From JADGRA01 sp052143535 (GTDB lineage: Bacteria; Myxococcota; Myxococcia; Myxococcales; Myxococcaceae): DNA of 64,000 nucleotides. Location: contig JBKQSS010000041.1 in the NCBI GenBank assembly GCA_052143535.1, positions 62,001 through 126,000 of the forward strand. Direction: 5' to 3'. Of this stretch, positions 24,196 to 32,733 are shown in pieces (the first letter of the stretch is position 1; each line of letters starts with the position of its first letter). Made by a program: the position numbers and the translations under genes. The notes beneath the pieces were generated by a model that saw nothing but the letters and a program-made list of their open reading frames with translations, had not been told where the DNA came from and searched no databases.

Positions 24196-26286
24196 TTACA
24201 GCTTGAAGGGGTCCGGGTGCCTGGTGCGCACGGCGGTGGCTGGGCTGGCTGGTGTCTCCGGGCCGCGCCGCCGCGGCGGCAGCCGCACCTCGAGCTGGAT
24301 GTGGCCTCGGGCGGCCACGCTGCGCACCACCGGCGCGTGCCCGGGCGCACTGAGGCGCAGCACCAGCTTGCCGTCCGTCTCGGGCAGCTCCGCCAACAGC
24401 GGCGTCGTCCCGAGCACCTCCCCGGTGTCCATCCGCTCGACGCGCGCCCCTTTGGGGGTGCTTCTCACCCGCAGCTGCAAGAGCGCCGGAGCCGGCAGCG
24501 CCGCGGCTTCGACGGCCACCGGAGGGGCGGCCTCTGGCTCGCGCGCTGGCGCGGGGCGCGCCGCCACCGCTTGGGGGGGCGGCGGGACGGGGTGGCGCAG
24601 CATCAGGCCAGTGCCCGCCAGCAGCAGCCCGCCCAGGCCGACGGCGGCCGCCGCGAGCCAGCCGGAGCGGCCCCACTGGCGCTCCGGCGGCGGCAGGAGC
24701 GCCGCGGCCATGGCCGCTTCCAGGGCGGCCATGTCGCGGAAGCGGTCGACCGGGTCCTTGGCCAGGCAGCGCAGCACCACCCCCCGCAGCGCGGCTGGCA
24801 GGCGCTCGCCGGAGCGGCAACGCGCCGGCAGGGGCGGGGCCGGCTCGGTGAGGACTTTGGCCACCAACTGGCCGAAGCTTGTCCCGGAGAAGGGGGGGTG
24901 TCCGGCCAGCATCTCGTACAGCACGCACCCCAGCGCGTACTGGTCCGTCCGCGCATCCGCCCCGAGGCCATTGGCCTGCTCCGGCGCCATGTAGGCCGGC
25001 GTCCCGACGATGGTGCCCTCCACCGTGGAGGTGAGGGGCAAGTCGCCGATGGGCGTCATCAGCTTGGCCACGCCAAAGTCCAGCACCTTGACGAAGTCTC
25101 GCTCCGCCCCGCGGCGGACGAGGAAGAGGTTGTCCGGCTTCACGTCGCGGTGCACCACACCCACCTGGTGGGCAGCGCCCAAGGCCCTGGCCACTTGCCG
25201 GGCAATGTCCACCGCCCGTGCCACGCTGAGGTGGTCGGCGGCCAGCACCTCGGTGACGCTGTGGCCGTCGAGCATCTCCATCACGCAGTAGACGCGCGTG
25301 CGGCCACTGGGCCCGGGCTCATGGACGAAGTCCTGAATCTCGACGATGTGCTCGTGGTTGATTTGGTTGACGGCGCGCGCCTCGTGAAAGAAGCGCTGGA
25401 TGAGGTTTTGGTTCTGCGCGTGCTCGGCCCGCAGCACCTTGATGGCGGCTGGCCGTCCCAAGGTGACGTGTCGGGCGAGGAAGACGCGGCCCATCGAGCC
25501 TTCCCCGAGCAGCCGCTCCAACTGGTACTGGCCCAGCAGGTCCCCCTCGCGCTCTCGGACCGCTTCCTCGACCAGCAGCAGCGGGGTGGCGCCGGTGTTG
25601 CGTTGACGGAGCTCCTGGGTCCTCGGTTGGGCCCCGTCGAGCGCCCGGGCCAGGGCGGAGGGGTCAGCAAAGCGGTCGGTGGGGACAGCTTCCAGGCAGC
25701 GGCGAATTATTGGCTCGAGCCAGCCGCCGGGGCCTCCCCCGAGGGCCTCGCGCATCAGTTGGCCCACCGCCCAAACGTCCGCGCGACTGTCCGTCTCGAC
25801 GTCGGCGGCCGGCTCATCGGCCAGCCCTGGCCCCACCAGCTTCGGGGCGTAGCGCGACAGGCCGCCCACCAGAAACACCTGGTCGGCCGGCAGCGCGTGG
25901 ACGAGGATGTCCGCGCCGCGCAGCTCGGTGAGCGCACTGCACAGGCCCGGGACGAGCAGCGCGAGCTGGTCTGGAGTGAGCGGTCCGGTGCGGCGCAGGT
26001 GGGTGGCCAGGTCCTCCCCCTCGAGGTATTCGCTGACCACGAAGGGCCGTCCGTCGGGAAGGCAGCCGGCCTCCAGCTGCCGCGCCAGGTGGGGGTGCTG
26101 GATGGCCCTCAGCGCGGCGGCGCGGTCGACGAAGTGGCCGCGCGCATCCGGCCGGCGCCACAGCGTCCCATGGAAGACGCGCACCAGCGCGTTGGCGCCG
26201 CTGTCCAGGTTTCGCCCGAGCCACGCTGCGCTCCTGGCGGTCTCGCCAAGCTTGGTCACCAGCTGGTAGTCGAGCGAGGAAGGCAT
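24196..26286 (-). CDS. Pseudokinase-Ser/Thr kinase-TM-PEGA protein
   Basis: A 696-residue signalling protein. Residues 254-520 form an active Hanks-type kinase: GEGSMGRVF, K283 in AAIKVL, HRDVKPDN (H379, D381), DFGVAK and GTPAYMAPEQ. Residues about 7-215 align as a second kinase fold whose catalytic residues are gone: Arg36 sits where the ATP lysine should be, HRD is HAL (130-132), and there is no DFG. The helix-F stretch DSRADVWAVGQLM remains. A membrane helix (GWLAAAAVGLGGLLLAGTGLML) and a C-terminal PEGA-like domain (LRVRSTPKGARVERMDTG) follow. ATG 26286; the frame is open upstream but overlaps ettA. Confidence 0.85.
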   Translation of the reverse strand: MPSSLDYQLVTKLGETARSAAWLGRNLDSGANALVRVFHGTLWRRPDARGHFVDRAAALRAIQHPHLARQLEAGCLPDGRPFVVSEYLEGEDLATHLRRTGPLTPDQLALLVPGLCSALTELRGADILVHALPADQVFLVGGLSRYAPKLVGPGLADEPAADVETDSRADVWAVGQLMREALGGGPGGWLEPIIRRCLEAVPTDRFADPSALARALDGAQPRTQELRQRNTGATPLLLVEEAVREREGDLLGQYQLERLLGEGSMGRVFLARHVTLGRPAAIKVLRAEHAQNQNLIQRFFHEARAVNQINHEHIVEIQDFVHEPGPSGRTRVYCVMEMLDGHSVTEVLAADHLSVARAVDIARQVARALGAAHQVGVVHRDVKPDNLFLVRRGAERDFVKVLDFGVAKLMTPIGDLPLTSTVEGTIVGTPAYMAPEQANGLGADARTDQYALGCVLYEMLAGHPPFSGTSFGQLVAKVLTEPAPPLPARCRSGERLPAALRGVVLRCLAKDPVDRFRDMAALEAAMAAALLPPPERQWGRSGWLAAAAVGLGGLLLAGTGLMLRHPVPPPPQAVAARPAPAREPEAAPPVAVEAAALPAPALLQLRVRSTPKGARVERMDTGEVLGTTPLLAELPETDGKLVLRLSAPGHAPVVRSVAARGHIQLEVRLPPRRRGPETPASPATAVRTRHPDPFKL

Positions 26287-26346
26287 GCCCTTGGGGAACC
26301 CCCTAGCACTCCAGGGGCGAGGTAGAAAGCGGGCCAGAGGGACACC

Positions 26347-28023
26347 ATGGCCGAGAACTTCATCTTCACAATGCAGGACTTGCGCAAGGTCCGGGGCGGA
26401 AAAGACATCCTCAAGGGCATCTACCTGTCCTTCTTCCCGGGTGCGAAAATTGGCGTCATCGGCCCCAATGGCGCTGGCAAGTCCACCCTGTTGCGCATCA
26501 TGGCTGGCGTGGACACCGAGTTTTTTGGCGTGGCGCGCAAAGACCCGTCGGCGCGGGTGGGCTACCTCCCCCAGGAGCCTCAGCTCGAGGCCTCCTTGGA
26601 CGTGAAGGGAAATGTCGAGCTCGGGGTGAAACCCATTCGAGACCTCCTGGTGCGTTTCGAGGAGGTGTCGAACAAGCTCGGCGAGCCACAGAGCGACGCG
26701 CAGATGGAAAAGCTTCTGGCCGAGCAGGCCCGTCTGCAGGATGCCATCGACGCGGCCAACGCCTGGGAGCTCGACCGGACGCTGGAGGTGGCCATGGATG
26801 CGCTCCGCTTGCCTCCCGGTGACGCTTCGGTGGCGACGCTGTCCGGCGGCGAGAAGCGCCGGGTGGCGCTGTGCCGCGTTCTCTTGGAGAAGCCGGACCT
26901 CCTGTTGCTGGACGAGCCCACCAACCACCTCGACGCCGAAAGCGTGGCGTGGCTGGAGGAAGCGCTGAAGCAGTTTCCGGGTACGGTGGTGAGCATCACC
27001 CACGACCGGTACTTCCTGGACAATGTTGCCGAGTGGATACTCGAGTTGGACCGGGGGGAGGGTGTCCCGTGGAAGGGCAACTACTCCTCCTGGCTGGAGC
27101 AGAAACAGAAGCGGCTGGAGATGGAAGAGAAGGCCGAGTCCGCGCGGCAGAAGCAGCTGAAGCGAGAGCTGGCTTGGGTGCGCAGCAGCCCCAAGGCGCG
27201 CCAGGCGAAGAGCAAGGCCCGGCTGCAGGCGTACGAGGAGCTGGCCGCCACCGGTCCGGACAAGCGGGAGATGACGGGGGAAATCTTCATCCCGCCCGGC
27301 CCCCGGCTGGGAGGCCTGGTGGTGGAGGCCTGCGAGCTGCGCAAAGGCTACGGGGAGCGGCTGTTGGTGGAAGGCTTGAGCTTCAAGCTGCCGCCCGGCG
27401 GCATTGTGGGCGTCATCGGCCCCAACGGCGCCGGCAAGACGACGCTCTTCCGGATGCTCACCGGCCAGGAGAAGGCGGACGAGGGGGAGCTCCGGGTGGG
27501 GGACACGGTGAAGCTGGCCTACGTCGACCAGAGCCGCGACGCACTCGACGGAGAGAAGACGGCCTTCCAGGAGGTGAGCGGGGGGCTGGACCTGGTGGAG
27601 TTGGGGGGAAAGCAGGTGCCGAGCCGCGCCTACCTCGCTGCCTTCAACTTCAAGGGGCAGGACCAGCAGAAGCGGGTGAAGGACCTCTCGGGCGGCGAAC
27701 GGAACCGGGTGCACCTGGCGAAGATGCTGAAGAGCGGCGGAAACCTGTTGCTCCTCGACGAGCCCACCAATGACCTCGACGTGGAGACGCTGCGCTCGCT
27801 CGAGGAGGCGCTGCTCGGCTTCGCCGGGTGCGTCGTCGTCATCAGCCACGACCGATGGTTTTTAGACCGGGTGGCGACGCACATCCTCGCCTTCGAGGGA
27901 GACAGCCGCGCCGTCTTCTTCGAGGGCAACTACCAGGACTACGAGGCGGACAAAAAGAAGCGGCTCGGGGCAGAGGCCTTGCAGCCGAAGCGCATCCGCT
28001 ACAAGCCCATCCACCGGGCGTGA
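26347..28023 (+). CDS. ettA: Energy-dependent translational throttle protein EttA
   Basis: EttA is an ABC-F ATPase that binds the ribosomal E site and gates the first elongation step according to ATP/ADP ratio. The 558-aa protein has two ABC domains: Walker A GPNGAGKST at 39-47 and GPNGAGKTT in the second half, with LSGGEKRR and LSGGERNR signatures. A charged linker follows the first domain (about residues 250-310). The N-terminal FIFTMQDLRKVRGGKDIL and the C-terminal FFEGNYQDYEADKKKRLG are EttA-specific rather than Uup or ABC-F antibiotic-resistance types. Divergent from the kinase gene with 60 bases between. Confidence 0.95.
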   Translation: MAENFIFTMQDLRKVRGGKDILKGIYLSFFPGAKIGVIGPNGAGKSTLLRIMAGVDTEFFGVARKDPSARVGYLPQEPQLEASLDVKGNVELGVKPIRDLLVRFEEVSNKLGEPQSDAQMEKLLAEQARLQDAIDAANAWELDRTLEVAMDALRLPPGDASVATLSGGEKRRVALCRVLLEKPDLLLLDEPTNHLDAESVAWLEEALKQFPGTVVSITHDRYFLDNVAEWILELDRGEGVPWKGNYSSWLEQKQKRLEMEEKAESARQKQLKRELAWVRSSPKARQAKSKARLQAYEELAATGPDKREMTGEIFIPPGPRLGGLVVEACELRKGYGERLLVEGLSFKLPPGGIVGVIGPNGAGKTTLFRMLTGQEKADEGELRVGDTVKLAYVDQSRDALDGEKTAFQEVSGGLDLVELGGKQVPSRAYLAAFNFKGQDQQKRVKDLSGGERNRVHLAKMLKSGGNLLLLDEPTNDLDVETLRSLEEALLGFAGCVVVISHDRWFLDRVATHILAFEGDSRAVFFEGNYQDYEADKKKRLGAEALQPKRIRYKPIHRA

Positions 28024-28027
28024 GGGG

Positions 28028-28288
28028 CTACTTGGTCGCCTTGGCGGCCGTCTTCACCTCGATTTTGGTCGCCGTCATTTTGTAGTGCACCGTCACCTTG
28101 TCCCCAACCTTGACCGCGGTGGTGTCGCCACCGCGAGCAATCTCGAAGCGCTCGGTGCCCTTCATGACGGTGAGGGTGTCAGCGTCGGTGGCTTTGACGA
28201 CGCCTGTCACCTGGTAGGCGTCCACGGAGGCGGCGGCGAAAGCGGGAGCGGCGAAGAGAGCAGCGGCAAGGGCAAGGTGCTTGAGCAT
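28028..28288 (-). CDS. Small secreted beta-barrel-like protein
   Basis: An 86-residue protein with a Sec signal (LALAAALFAAPAFAA). A compact mature domain of alternating short strands follows (YQVTGVVKATDADTLTV, VGDKVTVHYKMTATKIEVK), the pattern of small OB-like or DUF5666-type periplasmic domains. A good RBS (gagga) precedes the ATG. Convergent with ettA, 4 bases apart. Function unknown. Confidence 0.75.
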   Translation of the reverse strand: MLKHLALAAALFAAPAFAAASVDAYQVTGVVKATDADTLTVMKGTERFEIARGGDTTAVKVGDKVTVHYKMTATKIEVKTAAKATK

Positions 28289-28503
28289 GGGTGTCCTCTT
28301 TCGGGAGGGTAAAAACGAGGCGGCTGGCGAGCCCGGGGCAACGCTCGTGGCTCAGCCGGCTGGGTGTCAAGCACTGCTTGGCGGGGCACGCCGGCCGGGA
28401 GTCGGGCTTTCGCCGGGCGGGGAAAACCACTCCCTCAGTGCGGATGGCGGATCTGTCCTGTAAGCTTCGCCACCCAATTGAAGCGCGGAGGGCTGTGGAG
28501 ACG

Positions 28504-30174
28504 GTGAGCGACGCGCGCGCGGAGGCGCTTCTCAAAAGCGCTCTCGAGAAAATCGTCTACTTCGAGGCCCGCTCTGGGCAGCTGGAAGGAGACGCTGCCA
28601 CGGCGCGCGCCGAGGCGGACCGGCTCAAGGCAGAACTGGGAGCGGCCGGAGCGCGCGAAGTCGAGTTGCGCCAGCAGCTGGCCGAGCTGGAGGTGGCGCT
28701 GGGGCGCGTGCACCGCGACCGCGAGGAGTTGGGGCGGGTGGTGGATTCGCTGCGGGCCGAGCGGACGGCGCTGCTCGAGCAGCTCCTCGATGCGGCCTCC
28801 ATCCGCGGTGTCCTCTCCAACGACGACGGCTCCTTCGACTTGGCGGCCTTCATCTCGCAGCTGCGGGGCGAGGTGCTCGCCGCCCGGGGTGCGCCCGAGG
28901 GGATGCAGCTGCCGGTGGCGGCCGCCGGCGTCGAGGAGGAGCCGGCCGACGACGCGGTGGCCTTCCAGGCCGAGGTGGCGCGGCACATGGCCCAGGGCGT
29001 GTGGGGCGAGCCGGACAAGGCGCCTGGGGTGGCGCCTTCTGGTGCCCGGGGGGTGGCCAACGGCCGCCCCCTGGAGGAGCGGCCGGCGCGGGCCGTGCTG
29101 CAGCTCGACGCCGAAGGGCCGGCCTTGGCCGGCTGGGCCCCCGGGGAGGCGCTGAGGAGTGCCGTGCCGGAGGTCTCATCCACCACCCGTTTGGCCGAGC
29201 GGCTGCAGGCCGAAGGACGGCTGGGCAGCCTCGGCCCGGGACGGCGCCCGCGCGCCATTCTCGAGGACACCCTCTACGGCTTCTCGGTGCGGGAGCTGTC
29301 GGCCCCCGAGGTGGGCGCCCGCATTCGCGCCGCCGAGCGGCTGGGGGCGCTGCAGGAGCGCGGGGCAGCGGCTGCTCTCTCCGCGGCGCTGCACGCGGAG
29401 CGGGACCCGCGGGCGACGGTGGCCTTCCTCGAGGCGCTGCGGCTGTTGGCTGGCAAGGAGGGAGCGGCGGTGGTGGCGCCCTTCGCCGACGCGGCCCAGC
29501 CCGAGGTGCGCATTTCTGCCCTGCGGGCGCTGGTGGCGCTGGACCCAAGCCACGCCGTCCCGCAGCTGCAGCGCGCCGCGCGGGATGCGGACCCGAGTGT
29601 CCGCCGCCGCGCGACGCTGCTTGGGCTGCAGCTGCCGCGCGAATATGCGGCCGAGCTGGAGCGCCAGCAGTCGACGGACGTAGACCCGGAAGTCCGGCGG
29701 GTGTCGGCCTTGGCGGCGGGGGCCACTGGAGGCCACCATGCCCGCGGCGCCCTGTTGGCGGCGCTGGATGACTCCGCGCTGGAGGTGCGACAGGCGGCAG
29801 CGCGCAGCCTCTCGCGGCTGCTCGGGGTGGAGGTGGAAGGCGTGGCTGGACTGGAGGGCCCCCCGCGGCGGCGAGAAATTCGACGCCTCACCGGGCTTCC
29901 CTTGGCCCCGCTAACGGCCAGGGGCAGTCTCCCCCAGCCGCAGCGTCGTTTGGAGCGCACCGAGGTGGCGGTGGTGGAGCCGGTGGGCCGGGTTGGGGCG
30001 GAGGCGCTGTGCGAGCCGGTGCTTGGAGAATTGCAGTCGGCGATGCGGGGGTGCACCCTGGCAGAGCTGGTCCGGCTGTTGGCCGCACCTCCCGAGGTGA
30101 TTGAGAGCGCCTGCGCGCTTCTCACCGCCCGGGGACAGGTGGTACGGCGTGGCATCAAACTCTTCGTGGCTTGA
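28504..30174 (+). CDS. pomY: Cell division-positioning protein PomY (coiled-coil, HEAT repeats)
   Basis: In M. xanthus PomY joins PomX and PomZ in the nucleoid-associated cluster that positions and stimulates FtsZ. This 556-residue protein has the same order of parts. It opens with an N-terminal coiled coil (about 1-105, ALEKIVYFEARSGQLEGD onward), then an acidic/Pro-Gly linker (to about 255). HEAT repeats follow (about 262-445), for example VRISALRALVALDPSHAV and LEVRQAAARSLSRLLG. A C-terminal domain with a winged-helix look (LVRLLAAPPEVIESA) ends it. GTG 28504 preserves the family start (SDARAEALLKSALEKI). Shorter than the M. xanthus protein as I recall it. Identification rests mostly on context and architecture. 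Confidence 0.85.
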   Translation: MSDARAEALLKSALEKIVYFEARSGQLEGDAATARAEADRLKAELGAAGAREVELRQQLAELEVALGRVHRDREELGRVVDSLRAERTALLEQLLDAASIRGVLSNDDGSFDLAAFISQLRGEVLAARGAPEGMQLPVAAAGVEEEPADDAVAFQAEVARHMAQGVWGEPDKAPGVAPSGARGVANGRPLEERPARAVLQLDAEGPALAGWAPGEALRSAVPEVSSTTRLAERLQAEGRLGSLGPGRRPRAILEDTLYGFSVRELSAPEVGARIRAAERLGALQERGAAAALSAALHAERDPRATVAFLEALRLLAGKEGAAVVAPFADAAQPEVRISALRALVALDPSHAVPQLQRAARDADPSVRRRATLLGLQLPREYAAELERQQSTDVDPEVRRVSALAAGATGGHHARGALLAALDDSALEVRQAAARSLSRLLGVEVEGVAGLEGPPRRREIRRLTGLPLAPLTARGSLPQPQRRLERTEVAVVEPVGRVGAEALCEPVLGELQSAMRGCTLAELVRLLAAPPEVIESACALLTARGQVVRRGIKLFVA

Positions 30175-30198
30175 GAAGCGGGGGACACCAAAAAACCC

Positions 30199-31164
30199 AT
30201 GGACGCACCCAGCTACAGCGCGAAGGAGGCGGCCGAAGTCCTCGGACTGCCGCTGCGCACCCTGCAGTCCGCCCTCAAGCTGGAGAAGTATTCCGGCGTG
30301 GACCTGTGGAGTATCCGCCACACCCTGCACCACTTTCCGAGGCCCCTCGGCCACCGGCGCCAGCTGTTTCTCAACTTCAAGGGCGGCACCGGGAAGACGG
30401 CGCTTTCCACCTCCTACGCCTGGCGCATGGCGGAGCTCGGTTACCACGTGCTTCTGGTGGACTTGGACAGCCAAGGGCACGCCACCAAGTGCCTCGGCTT
30501 CGAGGGCGAGGACTTCGAGAAGACGCTGCTCAACGTCCTGGTGCGCAAAGCGCCGATGGACGAAGTCATCCAGCATTCGCCCATGCCGAACCTGGACTTC
30601 GTCCCGAGCAACCTCACCATGAGCACCGTGGACTTGGCGCTGATGCCCATGTCGGCGCGGGAATTCAAGCTGAAGAATGCCCTCAAGGACGTGAGCCAGC
30701 GCTACGACGCCATCGTCTTCGATGCGCCGCCCTCCTTCGGCCTGCTCAACCTCAACGCGTTGATGGCGGCCGACGACTTGTTTGTCCCGGTGCTGGCGGA
30801 CTTCCTCTCCTTCCACGGGCTGAAGCTGCTCTTCGAGACGGTGCAGAGTCTGGAGGAGGACTTGGCCCACGTGCTGGACCACGTCTTCATCATCGTCAAC
30901 GCCTTCAACCAGACGTTTAAGCTGGCCAAGGAGGCGCTGGAGGCGCTCAAGACGCACTACCCGGAGTACATGCTGACCGCCATGGTGCGCCAGTGCACCA
31001 AGTTTGCCCAGGCCTCCTCCGAGGGCGTCCCGGTTTTCCTTGCCGACCGGGACTCCAAGGGCGCTACGGACATCGACGGCATGGTGAGCGAGGTGCTGGC
31101 CCGCATTGAGGCCGCCCACGGTCGGCTGACCGGCGGCGGCCGGGACGAGAAGAGAGCCGGGTGA
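30199..31164 (+). CDS. pomZ: ParA/MinD-type ATPase PomZ
   Basis: PomZ is the DNA-binding ParA ATPase that moves the PomX/PomY cluster to mid-nucleoid before division. The 321-aa protein has the deviant Walker A KGGTGKT at 61-67 (G62, K66). D90 is in LLVDLD and K268 in the DNA-binding helix MVRQCTKFAQ. These are exactly the numbers studied in M. xanthus PomZ (G62, K66, D90, K268). The N-terminal 50 residues carry a MerR-like helical segment (SAKEAAEVLGLPLRTLQSAL). It lies 24 nt after pomY and 10 nt before pomX. Very secure. Confidence 0.96.
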   Translation: MDAPSYSAKEAAEVLGLPLRTLQSALKLEKYSGVDLWSIRHTLHHFPRPLGHRRQLFLNFKGGTGKTALSTSYAWRMAELGYHVLLVDLDSQGHATKCLGFEGEDFEKTLLNVLVRKAPMDEVIQHSPMPNLDFVPSNLTMSTVDLALMPMSAREFKLKNALKDVSQRYDAIVFDAPPSFGLLNLNALMAADDLFVPVLADFLSFHGLKLLFETVQSLEEDLAHVLDHVFIIVNAFNQTFKLAKEALEALKTHYPEYMLTAMVRQCTKFAQASSEGVPVFLADRDSKGATDIDGMVSEVLARIEAAHGRLTGGGRDEKRAG

Positions 31165-31174
31165 GGAGCACGGC

Positions 31175-32185
31175 ATGAAGAAGGCCTTCGAGCAAAACGT
31201 CTCCCGTGCTCGGCCGCGCCTGAAGCTGGGCAGCCTGTTGGAGGAGCCCTCCGCTGCCGAGACAGACAGCCCCCCCGAGGCTACGGCGCCGACGGTGCCC
31301 CCCCCGGCCCCCCCGCCGCCCAGCGCCCGCGTTCCGCCTGTGGCCAACGGCCCGGCGGCCCCCCCTGCGCCTTCGGCGAAGGCCGACACCAGCCTGCCGG
31401 CGGCGTCTGGGAGGCGCGGCGCCGAGGCCGTCGCGGACATGCTGGCCCGGCATGCGGCGGTGCCCCCCGCGGCCGTCCAGCCCTCTGCCCCCAGCCGAGC
31501 CGCCGCACCGTCTTCCCCCCCGGCCACGGAGAGCGCCTCGGCGCGGCGAGAGCGGCTGCGCCAGCGGCTGAAGGCAGCCCGGGAGCAGCCCCGGCCGGCC
31601 CCGTTACCGGCCACCGCGGCGGCGGCGGGCAGCTTGGCGGTGGAGCGTATTGCTGCGCTGCAGTCGGAGCTGGCCGAAGCCCGGTCGCTCAACCTCGGGT
31701 TGAGTCAGGAGCTGGAGGCGGCCCGCCGGCAGGCGGAGCGGGCCCTGGAGGAAGCGCGGCTTCGGGTGGACGAGGCGAAGCGGCTGGCCACCGAGGTGGA
31801 CGGGCGCACCAAGCTGCTTGCGGACTTGGAGAAGGAGTTGGCCGCGCTGGAGGGAGAGCGCGACGAGATGCTGCTAGCGGTGCAGGACTTGCGCGCCCGA
31901 GAGAGCGCCAATACCGAGGAGCAGCAGCGGTTGCAGGGCGAGCTGGCCGAGAAGGACAAGCAAATTGCCGACGGCCTGGCCGAAGAGGAGCGCCTGGCCA
32001 GTGAGGTGGAAAGCTACCGCGAGGAGTTGGATGCGCTTCGTCGCATGGTGACTGCCCTCACCACCGAGCGAGAGCTGCTGGCCCGGCAGGTGGCGGAGCT
32101 CACCGCCGAGCGGGCCGAGTTGCTCGAGGCCCGAAAGGCGCTGGAGGCGGTGCACCGCGCGCTCAGCGAGGCCTCCGCGCGCTAG
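31175..32185 (+). CDS. pomX: Cell division-positioning protein PomX
   Basis: PomX is the scaffold of the Pom cluster and the activator of PomZ ATPase. The 336-aa protein opens with MKKAFEQNVSRARPRLKLG. Positions 13 and 15 are both Arg, matching the paired basic residues (K13, R15) of the PomZ-activating N-terminal peptide in M. xanthus. A Pro/Ala-rich region follows (about 25-150). A long charged coiled coil then runs from about 150 to 336 (LEKELAALEGERDEMLLAVQ and similar). A gaggag-type RBS precedes the ATG. Last gene of the operon, followed by a strong hairpin. Confidence 0.93.
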   Translation: MKKAFEQNVSRARPRLKLGSLLEEPSAAETDSPPEATAPTVPPPAPPPPSARVPPVANGPAAPPAPSAKADTSLPAASGRRGAEAVADMLARHAAVPPAAVQPSAPSRAAAPSSPPATESASARRERLRQRLKAAREQPRPAPLPATAAAAGSLAVERIAALQSELAEARSLNLGLSQELEAARRQAERALEEARLRVDEAKRLATEVDGRTKLLADLEKELAALEGERDEMLLAVQDLRARESANTEEQQRLQGELAEKDKQIADGLAEEERLASEVESYREELDALRRMVTALTTERELLARQVAELTAERAELLEARKALEAVHRALSEASAR

Positions 32186-32208
32186 CCCCGGCCCCAGAAA
32201 AAACAACG

Positions 32209-32254
32209 AGGGCGAGAGCGGCCCCTTTCCCTGCGGGCCCAGCGCTCTCGCCCT
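32209..32254. terminator. Bidirectional terminator hairpin after pomX
   Basis: agggcgagagcg (32209-32220) and cgctctcgccct (32243-32254) form a perfect 12-bp stem. The aaaaaacaa just before it on the plus strand becomes a U-rich tail for minus-strand transcription, so it should stop the small minus-strand gene at 32293-32463. With its weak ttctg it may also limit pomYZX transcription. Confidence 0.75.
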
Positions 32255-32292
32255 TCTGACTTGCCCCGTTTACTGGTTTTGGGGCGGTTTGC

Positions 32293-32463
32293 TTAAACGC
32301 GGACGGCGGAGGCAGCCACCGGGCTTTGGGCGGAGGCACCGGTGTAGGCACTCACCAGCGCGCCGGAGCCACCGACGCCGACCGCAAACAGGATGCTGGC
32401 GGCGACAATCAACCCCAGTGAGCGGCTTTGACGGCTGGAGGCGAACAGGGCGTTGGAGGTCAT
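32293..32463 (-). CDS. Small single-span membrane protein
   Basis: A 56-residue protein with one membrane helix (LGLIVAASILFAVGVGGSGALV) after a short basic N-terminus (SSRQSRS), and an Ala/Ser-rich tail. The ATG at 32463 has a cggag RBS eight bases upstream. The bidirectional hairpin at 32209-32254 supplies a good terminator with U-tract on this strand, which supports it being a real transcript. Function unknown. Confidence 0.6.
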   Translation of the reverse strand: MTSNALFASSRQSRSLGLIVAASILFAVGVGGSGALVSAYTGASAQSPVAASAVRV

Positions 32464-32664
32464 GACTGGACTCCGGTGTTTCCCGGGCGGAAAGTCGCTC
32501 GGGACACTCGGAGGTACTGCAGCCCCGGTGCCAAGCAGGGACTTCCAGCAAGTGCGGGCACTTCCCCCCGGGCGGAGGAGGGGGTTGTAGCCGGGGCCGC
32601 TACCGGCGCGCGGCTGCTGTAGCGCCGGCCACACCCCCTACACGAGAGGCTGACGCGCCGCGGT

Positions 32665-32684
32665 AGGCCTCGAGAGGGAGGCCT
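32665..32684 (-). terminator. Hairpin downstream of the Cys-rich lipoprotein gene
   Basis: aggcctc (32665-32671) pairs with gaggcct (32678-32684) around gagagg, about 50 bases past the stop of the minus-strand lipoprotein gene. There is no clear U-tract after it. A second inverted repeat (ccggcgc 32603-32609, gcgccgg 32622-32628) lies further on. Confidence 0.35.
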
Positions 32685-32733
32685 TGGGCTTACCCCCAAA
32701 GGGCGTCTCTGTTTTTTCGCGGAAGGAGTGCCG

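Noticed and set aside
26287..27849. Open reading frame antisense to ettA, continuous with the kinase gene
   Set aside because: It would extend the kinase by about 500 residues through the antisense of a conserved ABC-F gene. No recognisable domain appears there and the ATG at 26286 fits the domain start.
26347..28023. ettA considered as an ABC-F antibiotic-resistance gene
   Set aside because: The N- and C-terminal motifs match EttA, and the linker is not the extended interdomain loop of resistance factors.
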